Below are positions 29,247-40,036 of a stretch of 64,000 nucleotides of DNA, piece by piece. The translations under genes were made by a program, and so were the position numbers. The notes under the pieces were generated by a model. That model searched no databases. It saw only the letters and a program-made list of their open reading frames with translations, and was not told where the DNA came from. This stretch comes from Cupriavidus consociatus (GTDB lineage Bacteria > Pseudomonadota > Gammaproteobacteria > Burkholderiales > Burkholderiaceae). The DNA is taken from contig NZ_JAGIQA010000006.1 of assembly GCF_017814975.1 (NCBI RefSeq), positions 62,001 to 126,000 of the forward strand. The letters are read 5' to 3'. How positions within the stretch are numbered: position 1 is the first letter of the stretch; each line of letters begins with the position of its first letter.

Positions 29247-30092
29247 GTGAAATACAAGATCCACCACCATACTGTCTACCGCTATGCCGAGCCGGTGCGC
29301 CGCAGCGTGCACGAGCTGCGGCTCGAGCCGCGCTCTGGCCCGCTGCAGACCGTGCACAGCTGGCAGCTGAACACGCCTGGCAACCCTTCGGAAGCGCGCG
29401 ATGGCTTCGGCAATATCGTGCACAACTTCACCGTCGCAGGCCCGGCGGACACCATCGCCATCGAGGCCAGCGGCGAGGTGGAAGTGCTGCCGCCGCATGG
29501 CGACCTTGATCGCGACGGCCACCATGCCTTCTGCGATGCGCCCCCGGCCGGCGAATCGCGCGTGTCGCCGCTGTACTTCCTCGGAAGCACGCCGCTGACC
29601 ACGGCGCCGCGCGAGATGCAGGCCTTCGCCGCACCGTTCCTGGCTTCGGGCCACGAGATTCCCGCCTTGCTGGCACTGGCCCAGGCCATCGGCGAACGCG
29701 TGCGCTACAAGCCCAATACCACCGATGTCGGGACCTCCGCCGCCGAGGCGTTCGGCCTGGGCAGCGGCGTGTGCCAGGACCAGGCGCAGGTGATGGTGGC
29801 GGCGTGCCGCGCGCTCGGCGTCCCGGCGCGCTATGTGAGCGGCTACTTCTACGATCCCGCCGCCACCGAACTGGCCAGCCATGCGTGGGCCGACGTTTGC
29901 CTGGACCCGCAGCGCGAAATCTGGTGCAGCATCGACATCACCCACGGCTGCCTCACCGACGAACGTCATGTCCGCCTCGCCGTGGGGCGCGACTACCAGT
30001 CCGCCGCACCGGTCCGGGGCATCCTGGAGGGCGGTGCCGGCGAGACGCTCGAAGTCAATGTCGTGATCACGCCGCTTGCCGACCCGACCTAG
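29247..30092 (+). CDS. Transglutaminase-like cysteine peptidase family protein
   Basis: A 281-residue cytoplasmic protein with the N-terminal beta domain typical of bacterial transglutaminase-like proteins (YKIHHHTVYRYAEPVRRSVHELRLEPR) and a papain-like core. The catalytic triad is visible: Cys in GSGVCQDQAQV near 180, His in ELASHAWADVCL near 219 and Asp near 236 in SIDITHG. Such enzymes form, cleave or exchange amide bonds. The start is uncertain: GTG 29247 gives the family N-terminus, while GTG 29220 would add nine residues. It lies between the alpha-E and Anbu genes and is likely to act on the same substrate. Confidence 0.86.
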   Translation: MKYKIHHHTVYRYAEPVRRSVHELRLEPRSGPLQTVHSWQLNTPGNPSEARDGFGNIVHNFTVAGPADTIAIEASGEVEVLPPHGDLDRDGHHAFCDAPPAGESRVSPLYFLGSTPLTTAPREMQAFAAPFLASGHEIPALLALAQAIGERVRYKPNTTDVGTSAAEAFGLGSGVCQDQAQVMVAACRALGVPARYVSGYFYDPAATELASHAWADVCLDPQREIWCSIDITHGCLTDERHVRLAVGRDYQSAAPVRGILEGGAGETLEVNVVITPLADPT

Positions 30093-30155
30093 CTCCGGCA
30101 CCGCGCCAATTAGGTGCCCCATTCCAGAACCGGCACCGAGACGCGGCAGCGGCGC

Positions 30156-30161
30156 TAGAAT
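30156..30161 (+). promoter_or_regulatory. Possible -10 box upstream of the Anbu gene
   Basis: TAGAAT lies 64 bp before the Anbu ATG in the 132-bp gap after the transglutaminase gene. It could drive Anbu and the hydrolase separately from the upstream genes. No convincing -35 box accompanies it. Confidence 0.3.
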
Positions 30162-30224
30162 CCGTTAATGCAGGCCACCGGCCGGCCACTCCCGGCCGTC
30201 CGACAAGAACACCAGAACAAGACC

Positions 30225-31046
30225 ATGACGTACTGTGTAGCCATGCGGCTGGATGCCGGCCTGGTATTCCTGTCCGATTCCCGCACCAACGCCGGAGTGG
30301 ACGCCATCTCGACGGCACGCAAGATGACGGTGTTCGAAGAGCCCGGCGACCGCGTGATGGTGCTGATGACCGCGGGCAATCTCGCAATCAGCCAGTCTGT
30401 GCGCCAGATCCTGGCGGAGAACCACGACGACAAGCGCTCGCTGTGGAATGCGCGCGACATGTTTGAAGCGGCGTCCATCGTCGGCGACGCCGTGCGCCAG
30501 GTGCACAAGCGCGACGCGCATGCGCTGCGCGATGCCGGCATCGAATTCAATGTCAGCCTGATCTTCGGTGGCCAGGTCCGTGGCGAGCGGCAGCGGCTGT
30601 TCAACATCTATGCCGCCGGCAACTTCGTCGAAGCCACGCCGGAAAACTGTTATTTCCAGATCGGCGAGGCCAAGTACGGCAAGCCCATCATCGACCGCGT
30701 CGTGCATCCTTCGCTGCCGCTGGCCGAGGGCGCAAAATGCGCGCTGATCTCGATGGATTCGACGCTGAAGTCGAATATTTCCGTGGGTTTGCCGCTTGAC
30801 CTGCTGGTCTACGAGGCGGATTCACTGTGCGTGACCCGGTTCGTCAACATCGATGAGCGCAACGCCTATTTCCGCATGATCCGCGATACATGGGGCCATC
30901 GCCTGCGGCAGGTGTTCGGCGAGATCCACAACCCCGAATGGGATCCGGCACTGCATGCCGACTTCCCGCTGGCGCGCAGCGGCGAGGGCGACTGCTGGGG
31001 ACAGCCGGTGCGCGCCAGGCGCAATCCCTCCCGCACCCAGGAATAA
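30225..31046 (+). CDS. Anbu, proteasome-like peptidase (COG3484-like)
   Basis: Anbu is a self-compartmentalising relative of HslV and proteasome beta subunits. I chose ATG 30225 because removal of Met exposes Thr1 of TYCVAMRLDAG, the expected N-terminal nucleophile; an ATG 19 codons upstream would hide it. Counting from Thr1, Asp17 (FLSDSRTNAG) and Lys32 (TARKM) match the Asp17/Lys33 pair of proteasomes. The 273-residue length is longer than HslV, with a C-terminal extension rich in Trp and Arg. No ATPase partner such as HslU is nearby. With the ATP-grasp, alpha-E and transglutaminase genes upstream it forms the recognised Anbu gene set; the substrate is unknown. Confidence 0.88.
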   Translation: MTYCVAMRLDAGLVFLSDSRTNAGVDAISTARKMTVFEEPGDRVMVLMTAGNLAISQSVRQILAENHDDKRSLWNARDMFEAASIVGDAVRQVHKRDAHALRDAGIEFNVSLIFGGQVRGERQRLFNIYAAGNFVEATPENCYFQIGEAKYGKPIIDRVVHPSLPLAEGAKCALISMDSTLKSNISVGLPLDLLVYEADSLCVTRFVNIDERNAYFRMIRDTWGHRLRQVFGEIHNPEWDPALHADFPLARSGEGDCWGQPVRARRNPSRTQE

Positions 31047-31058
31047 GGCGGGACGGCG

Positions 31059-31865
31059 ATGCGCGAGATCATCCATTTTTCGCATGCCAACGGCTTCCCG
31101 GTCACGACGTACCGCAAGCTGTTTGGCGAGTTGGACAACGAGTTCGAGTTCCGCGCCGTGGACCGTTATGGCCACCGGCCCCAGTTTCCGGTCACGCGTG
31201 GCTGGCCGCACCTGGTGGAGGAACTGCTCGCGGAAGTGGGGCGCCAGTACCGGGAGCCGGTCTGGCTGGTGGGCCATTCGCTGGGCGGTTTTCTGTCGAT
31301 GATGGCGGCGCTGCGCCGGCCCGAATGGGTGCGCGGCGTGGTGATGCTGGATTCGCCGATCATTGCCGGCTGGCGCGCCTCGCTGCTGAAGACGGCGCAG
31401 GTGCTTGGCATCGACGAGAAACCCGGTCCGGCGGCGGTGACCAGGAACCGGCGTACACACTGGCCGGATGCCGAGGCCGTGTGGCAGCACTTCCGCAGCA
31501 AGCCGAATTTTGCCGTGTGGGACCAGGAGGTGCTGCGCGACTATGCGCTCCACGGCACCGAGCCGACCGGCAAGGACAACGAGAGGCGCTTGCGCTTTGA
31601 CCGCGAGGTCGAATACTGGATCTACCGCACACTGCCTACCAGCCTGGGGCGCAAGCTCCGGCGGGGCGCGCCAGTGCCGGTCGGCTTTGTCGCCGGTACG
31701 CGCTCGCGCGAGGTGCGCCAGTGCGGGCTCGCAGCGACCCGCAAGCTGGTGGGCGAAAACTTGCGTTTTATCGAGGGCGGCCATTTGTACCCGATGGAGC
31801 GGCCGCAGGAAACGGCGCAACTGGTGCGCGACCTGATCGGGGCGATGCGCCGCGACGGGCGTTGA
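31059..31865 (+). CDS. Alpha/beta hydrolase downstream of Anbu
   Basis: A 268-residue alpha/beta-hydrolase. The nucleophile elbow is VGHSLGGF with Ser74, the oxyanion region is HFSHANGFPVTTY near the N-terminus, and the catalytic His is probably in IEGGHLYPMERP near 245. Substrate is unknown; the family includes esterases, lipases and amidases. It starts 12 bp after the Anbu stop, so it is almost surely co-transcribed and may take part in the same process, although co-transcription alone does not prove it. Confidence 0.8.
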   Translation: MREIIHFSHANGFPVTTYRKLFGELDNEFEFRAVDRYGHRPQFPVTRGWPHLVEELLAEVGRQYREPVWLVGHSLGGFLSMMAALRRPEWVRGVVMLDSPIIAGWRASLLKTAQVLGIDEKPGPAAVTRNRRTHWPDAEAVWQHFRSKPNFAVWDQEVLRDYALHGTEPTGKDNERRLRFDREVEYWIYRTLPTSLGRKLRRGAPVPVGFVAGTRSREVRQCGLAATRKLVGENLRFIEGGHLYPMERPQETAQLVRDLIGAMRRDGR

Positions 31866-31998
31866 TCCCCCTCATGCGGCGCATGCGGCGCAGCCTGCCG
31901 TGTGGCCCGCGGAAAATCCCCGTCCAGCCCCCGCCAGGCAAGCGATTGGCCAGCGGGGTTGTCACAATTTCCGGGTCGGCGCGGGCCGGGCTCTCATG

Positions 31999-33683
<1,685 letters not shown>

Positions 33684-33710
33684 GGCCAGGCGGCAAGAGA
33701 GGAGTCTGTC

Positions 33711-34580
<870 letters not shown>

Positions 34581-34590
34581 AGCAGGCCGG

Positions 34591-34633
34591 GTTTGTCATC
34601 ACCGTGCCCTTGCTGGTGGCGGTGGTGACAAAC
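34591..34633. repeat. Inverted repeat between kdsA and the DUF1330 gene
   Basis: GTTTGTCATCACC (34591-34603) and GGTGGTGACAAAC (34621-34633) pair over 13 bp with a single G-T wobble around a 17-base loop. No T-run follows, so it is a weak or factor-dependent terminator or a processing site. Confidence 0.5.
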
Positions 34634-34671
34634 CATATCGAAAGACAATACAAAAAATCGGGAGATTCTCC

Positions 34672-34965
34672 ATGGCCGCGGGCTATATCATCGCCTACGT
34701 CGACGTGACCGACCCCCAGCAGTACGAAGAATACAAAGTGCTGTCGAGCAAGGCCATGCAGATCCATGGCGCCGAAGTGCTGGTACGCGGCGGCAAGACC
34801 GAGCCGCTGGAGGGCGAGTGGGCGCCGACCCGCGTCGTGGTGCTGAAATTCCCCAGCTATGAAGCCGCCAGGTCGTTCCACGACGGCGAAGCCTATCGCG
34901 CTGCCCGCAAGGCGCGCGAGCATGCAGCAAAGATGAACATGATCGTCGTGGAAGGCGCTGCCTGA
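34672..34965 (+). CDS. DUF1330 domain protein
   Basis: A 97-residue ferredoxin-like (dimeric alpha-beta barrel) protein with the DUF1330 pattern: GYIIAYVDVTDPQQYEEY at the N-terminus, GAEVLVRGG and VVVLKFPSYEAARSFHD. No catalytic function is established for the family. It has its own ribosome site (GGGAGA). It lies between kdsA and eno, but this position does not by itself indicate a role. Confidence 0.85.
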   Translation: MAAGYIIAYVDVTDPQQYEEYKVLSSKAMQIHGAEVLVRGGKTEPLEGEWAPTRVVVLKFPSYEAARSFHDGEAYRAARKAREHAAKMNMIVVEGAA

Positions 34966-35011
34966 GGGTTGTCGGGCAGATTGACATGCGCCTGACACGG
35001 GCACAGGTTGA

Positions 35012-36343
<1,332 letters not shown>

Positions 36344-36394
36344 TCCTTGCCCGTCGCGCCCGTCAGTGTGGGCGTGACGAAGTGGCTGTAAAAG

Positions 36395-36432
36395 GGCGGT
36401 GGCACGGATAACATCCGGCCACCGCCGTTTTT
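36395..36432 (+). terminator. Rho-independent terminator after eno
   Basis: GGCGGTGGC (36395-36403) pairs with GCCACCGCC (36418-36426), with an extra CGG/CCG pair inside the loop, followed by GTTTTT. It separates eno from ftsB. Confidence 0.8.
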
Positions 36433-36511
36433 GTATCGAAATCTGCCTGGCAATTGCCTTCCGGGCTGACTTCGCAGATCATTGTGCGGAATCTCTCGTC
36501 CGCCACCTTTC

Positions 36512-36853
36512 ATGCGTCTGATTTCGCTGCTGTTGTTTGTGCTGCTGCTCGCGGTCCAGTATCCGCTCTGGCTGGGCAAGGGTGGCTGGCTGCGTGTCTG
36601 GGACCTGAACCGGCAGCTGACCGAGCAAGGTACCCGCAACCAGACGCTCAAGCTGCGCAATGCCAAGCTGGAAGGAGAAGTCGCCGACCTGCAGGACGGC
36701 ACCGGCGCGATCGAGGAACGAGCGCGCTATGAGCTGGGCATGGTGAGGGAAGGCGAGGTGTTCGTGCAGTTCGTGGCACCGGCGCCCAAGGTCAGCGCCA
36801 CGCCGCCGCTGCCGCCGCCGGCGAATTCCGTCGCCGGGCGCGGCGGGCACTGA
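36512..36853 (+). CDS. ftsB: Cell division protein FtsB
   Basis: FtsB is a small bitopic divisome protein that joins FtsL and FtsQ. The 113-residue protein has one N-terminal membrane helix (about 2-20: [20 protein letters not shown]) and a coiled coil (about 28-70: [26 protein letters not shown]). The conserved ERARYELGM block near 75 follows, and a Pro/Ala-rich tail ends it. I chose ATG 36512; a TTG ten codons upstream would put PPP ahead of the membrane helix. The position after eno is the usual one. Confidence 0.92.
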   Translation: MRLISLLLFVLLLAVQYPLWLGKGGWLRVWDLNRQLTEQGTRNQTLKLRNAKLEGEVADLQDGTGAIEERARYELGMVREGEVFVQFVAPAPKVSATPPLPPPANSVAGRGGH

Positions 36854-36892
36854 TCAACGATCTGTTTCCTGCTGGCGGCATCCTGGCCGCCG

Positions 36893-37324
36893 TCACCACC
36901 AGTACGGATATCCGCCCCAGTAGCCGGGCATTCCCACGCTGACGCCGCCACCCCAGTGGCCGCCGCCCCATCCCCCGTAGAACAGGTTCCAGCTGGTATT
37001 GGGATAGGCATATGCCGCGCGCGCATAGGCCTCGGCCTGTTGCTGCCGTGCGATGGCGTCGGCCTGCTCGCGCAGCACCTCCTTGTTCAGGGCATCGAGC
37101 TTCTGGCGAGCTTCTGGTGTCAGTCGGGCCGGTGGCATGGCGTTCGGCGCGAGCCGCTCCGTCGGTGGCGAGCCGTTGGCGTCGCGCGGGATCTGCGCGC
37201 AGCCGGCCGCCAGCAGCAGGGTGCAGGCCGCGGCGAATGCAGAAGCGCCACGCAGCCGCCCGCACGCGGTGGCCGCCGTCGTGGCGCTGGATTCGGGCAA
37301 GGGCAGGGAAGCTTCGGCGGACAT
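36893..37324 (-). CDS. Hypothetical lipoprotein with Gly/Trp/Tyr-rich C-terminus
   Basis: A 143-residue protein. After a long N-terminal region, the hydrophobic stretch ASAFAAACTLLLAAGC ends in a lipobox-like LAAGC, so a lipid anchor is likely. The middle part (LTPEARQKLDALNKEVLREQADAIARQQQAEAYA) is helical and charged, and the end is rich in Gly, Trp and Tyr (GGWGGGHWGGG). I do not recognise the family. The start could also be upstream (GTG/ATG to 37429), but ATG 37324 places the signal peptide sensibly. It is convergent with ftsB. Confidence 0.6.
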   Translation of the reverse strand: MSAEASLPLPESSATTAATACGRLRGASAFAAACTLLLAAGCAQIPRDANGSPPTERLAPNAMPPARLTPEARQKLDALNKEVLREQADAIARQQQAEAYARAAYAYPNTSWNLFYGGWGGGHWGGGVSVGMPGYWGGYPYWW

Positions 37325-37452
37325 GGCGGTTCTCAGGCTCGCGCGTACAGCGATTCGTACAGCCGTTGGACCGGGCGGCGCGCCGGATGTTTCCGCTGCG
37401 CCGGACCCGCCACGAACCAGGCTCGCCACGGATCAAGCCGCGGAATGCCGCC

Positions 37453-38460
37453 TCAGTGGTGCTGGTGCGCGCCGGCCCCGGCGCCGGTGGCGACATGCGT
37501 GGCCGAGAACAGCTGGGCGCAGTCGACCGGGTCGAACTCATAGCGCTGGCCGCAGAAATCGCAATGGATCTCCACGTTGCCGCGCTCGGCGATGATGCCC
37601 TCGATCTCTTCGCGCCCCAGCGACTGCAGCATGCCTGCCACCTTGGGACGGGAGCACGAGCAATGGAAATGCGGCGTCATCGGCTCAAACACGCGCAGGC
37701 CGGCGTCCTGCAGGTCTTCCCAGAACAGGCGGCGCAGCAGCGTCTCGGGCGACTCGGCCAGCAGTTCTTCGGCCTTGAGCGTGGTGCCCAGCTGCACCGC
37801 GCGATCCCAGGTATCCAGGTCCTGGGCCCTGGCATGGCTGGCCAGCGGTGCGCCGGTCTCGCCCACGTCGGCGGTACCGCCGTAGGAGGGCAGCTTCTGC
37901 AGCAGCATGCCGGCGGCCACGCGGTCGTCGGCGGCCAGCCACAGGCGCGTGTCAAGCTGCTCGGAGGCCTTCATGTAGTGCTCCAGCACCGCGCTGATCG
38001 ACGGCAGCGGACCATGCTCGTCGGCCAGCGGCACGATGCCCTGGTACGGCTGCTGGCCCGGCAGCTTGTCCTTGGGATCGAGCGTGATGGCAAAGCGGCC
38101 GTGGCCGTGCGCATGGACCAGGTCGGCCAGCGTGGCGTCGTCGGCAATCTCCGCGCCCTCGGCCAGCTTGGCGGTGGCACGCATCGACAGGTCGGACAGG
38201 CATTCCACCACCAGCATCCGCACCGGGCCGTCGCCGTGCAGCTGCATCACCAGCGCGCCGTTGAACTTCAGGTTGGCCGACAGCAGTGCCGCGGCGGCCA
38301 TCATCTCGCCCAGCAGCCGGCGCACCGGCGTGGGATAGCTGTGGCGGCCCAGCACTTCCTGCCAGGTGGCTTCCATGCGCACCAGTTCGCCGCGCACGGG
38401 CGCGGCGTCGAACAGGAACTTCTGCAGGGTGTCGGGGGTAGTGGGGGTAGTCTGGGTCAC
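37453..38460 (-). CDS. hslO: Redox-regulated chaperone Hsp33
   Basis: Hsp33 is activated by oxidative unfolding and prevents aggregation. The 335-residue protein ends with the redox-switch zinc domain: Cys267 and Cys269 in HCSCSRPK and Cys300 and Cys303 in HCDFCGQ, the expected CxC-X30-CxxC pattern. The N-terminal domain has the typical LGEMMAAAALLSANLKFNG segment. A final His/Gly-rich tail (GAGAGAHQHH) is extra. The gamma-carbonic anhydrase gene lies 48 bp upstream on the same strand. Confidence 0.95.
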   Translation of the reverse strand: MTQTTPTTPDTLQKFLFDAAPVRGELVRMEATWQEVLGRHSYPTPVRRLLGEMMAAAALLSANLKFNGALVMQLHGDGPVRMLVVECLSDLSMRATAKLAEGAEIADDATLADLVHAHGHGRFAITLDPKDKLPGQQPYQGIVPLADEHGPLPSISAVLEHYMKASEQLDTRLWLAADDRVAAGMLLQKLPSYGGTADVGETGAPLASHARAQDLDTWDRAVQLGTTLKAEELLAESPETLLRRLFWEDLQDAGLRVFEPMTPHFHCSCSRPKVAGMLQSLGREEIEGIIAERGNVEIHCDFCGQRYEFDPVDCAQLFSATHVATGAGAGAHQHH

Positions 38461-38508
38461 GTTGTCTGTCGAGTAATGCGATGAATGCCGCCGCGGCGCC
38501 GGTCGGGC

Positions 38509-39033
38509 TCAGCCGATGCGCTTGAGCTGTTGCTTGTACATGGCCTGCCGCGAGGCGTAGGTCTCGGCGTTGCGGTACAGGTTGGCGACGTCCTCGTCGG
38601 TCAGCTGCCGCACCACCTTGGCCGGCGCGCCCAGGATCAGCGAGCGGTCCGGGAAGACCTTGCCCTCGGTGATCACGGCGCCCGCGCCGACCAGGCATTC
38701 CTTGCCGATCACGGCACGGTTCAGCACCACGGCCTGGATGCCGATCAGCGAGCCTTCGCCGACGGTGCAACCGTGCAGCATGGCCTGGTGGCCGATTGAG
38801 ACCTTGTCGCCCAGGGTCAGCGGACAGCCGGGGTCGGTGTGCAGAACCGAACCCTCCTGGATATTGGTGTCATGCCCCACCACGATCGGCTCGTTGTCGC
38901 CGCGGATCACGACACCGGGCCAGGCGCTGGCGCGGGACTTGAGGGTCACGTTGCCGATGACGGTGGCTTCCGGCGCCACGTAGGCTTCGCTGTCGATATT
39001 GGGCTTGACGTCGCCAAGTTGGTAAAGCGCCAT
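38509..39033 (-). CDS. Gamma-carbonic anhydrase family protein
   Basis: A 174-residue left-handed beta-helix protein made of hexapeptide repeats. The three zinc or iron ligands of gamma-carbonic anhydrases are present as His65 (GSVLHTDPG), His82 (SIGHQAM) and His87 (MLHGCTVG). It resembles YrdA/CaiE/PaaY-type proteins. Activity as carbonic anhydrase is not certain for this subgroup, where other metal-dependent hydrolytic roles have been described. The gene is upstream of hslO on the same strand. Confidence 0.87.
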   Translation of the reverse strand: MALYQLGDVKPNIDSEAYVAPEATVIGNVTLKSRASAWPGVVIRGDNEPIVVGHDTNIQEGSVLHTDPGCPLTLGDKVSIGHQAMLHGCTVGEGSLIGIQAVVLNRAVIGKECLVGAGAVITEGKVFPDRSLILGAPAKVVRQLTDEDVANLYRNAETYASRQAMYKQQLKRIG

Positions 39034-39151
39034 GAGGTCTCCTGCACGAAAGGCTTATGTTGAAATGGGGGTTGCAGCCGGACTTTAAAGAGTCAGCGGA
39101 GCCTGTGGGGAACTGCTTGGCCAGGCACAAGGGCGGGTGCCGGCGAGGCCC

Positions 39152-39157
39152 TACAAT
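39152..39157 (+). promoter_or_regulatory. Possible -10 box of the DUF455 gene
   Basis: TACAAT lies 24 bp before the ATG at 39182. A matching -35 box is not obvious. The spacing would give a leader of about 18 nt. Confidence 0.4.
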
Positions 39158-39181
39158 GGCGGCAGTCCGGATTTTACGCCC

Positions 39182-40036
39182 ATGCCAGAAAAAACTCCCG
39201 CCGCCACTTCGCCTGATCCGTCACTTTCGCCGCGCCATCGCGCGCTGGCGGTGCTATGCATGACCGATCCGCGGGAGAAAGCCGGTGCTGCGCGGGCGCT
39301 GTACCGCGAGACCCTGGCGCTGCCCGATGCGGCGCTGCGTGCCGAAGAAGCCATCGAAGGGGGCCCGGCGCAGGTCATTCCCGGGCGCCCCGCGCGCCCC
39401 GAGCTGGTCGCGCCGCAGTACGTCGGGCGCCGCCGCTCGCTGCAGACCCTGGCGGGGCGCGCCAACATGATCCATGCGCTGTGCCACATCGAGTTCAATG
39501 CCATCAATCTGGCGCTGGACGCGGCGTGGCGCTTCGCCGGCATGCCGCCCCGCTACTACCGCGACTGGCTGCGCGTGGCGGACGAGGAAGCGCTGCACTT
39601 CACGCTGCTGGCCGACCACCTCGGCACGCTGGGCGCGGACTACGGCGATTTTCCGGCCCACAACAGCCTGTGGGAGATGACCGGCAAGACCGCCGGCGAC
39701 GTGCTGGCGCGCATGGCGCTGGTGCCGCGCACGCTGGAGGCGCGCGGGCTGGACGCCTCGCCGCCGGTGCGGGCCAGGCTGGCCAACGTGGGCGACCATG
39801 CCGCCGCGGCGATCATCGACATTATCCTGCGCGATGAAGTGGGCCATGTCGCGATCGGCAACCACTGGTATCGCTGGCTGTGCGCGCAGCGCGGGCTGGA
39901 TCCAGTGACGACCTACGCCCAGCTGGCGCAGCAGTATGGTGCGCCGAAGCTGCGCGGGCCGTTCAACCTCGACGCACGGCGTGCGGCCGGGTTCGAGGAA
40001 GATGAACTGGCCTGGCTGGAAGCGTCGGCCGGCTAG
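39182..40036 (+). CDS. DUF455 ferritin-like protein
   Basis: A 284-residue helical protein of the DUF455 family (COG2833-like). Pairs of Glu and His with ferritin-like spacing are visible: LCHIEFNAINLALDAAWRF near 98, ADEEALHFTLL near 135, and LRDEVGHVAIGNHWYRW near 217. Together these suggest a di-iron carboxylate four-helix bundle. The function is not known to me; some relatives are annotated as tRNA hydroxylase-like or rhamnose-related proteins without proof. ATG 39182 is preferred over the earlier in-frame start, which would add 15 residues. Its TAG stop shares the sequence CTAG with the stop of the convergent gene. Confidence 0.78.
   Translation: MPEKTPAATSPDPSLSPRHRALAVLCMTDPREKAGAARALYRETLALPDAALRAEEAIEGGPAQVIPGRPARPELVAPQYVGRRRSLQTLAGRANMIHALCHIEFNAINLALDAAWRFAGMPPRYYRDWLRVADEEALHFTLLADHLGTLGADYGDFPAHNSLWEMTGKTAGDVLARMALVPRTLEARGLDASPPVRARLANVGDHAAAAIIDIILRDEVGHVAIGNHWYRWLCAQRGLDPVTTYAQLAQQYGAPKLRGPFNLDARRAAGFEEDELAWLEASAG

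Noticed and set aside
31959..31964. TTGTCA as -35 box for pyrG
   Set aside because: It is 34 bp from the TATAAT box, too far for a sigma-70 promoter.
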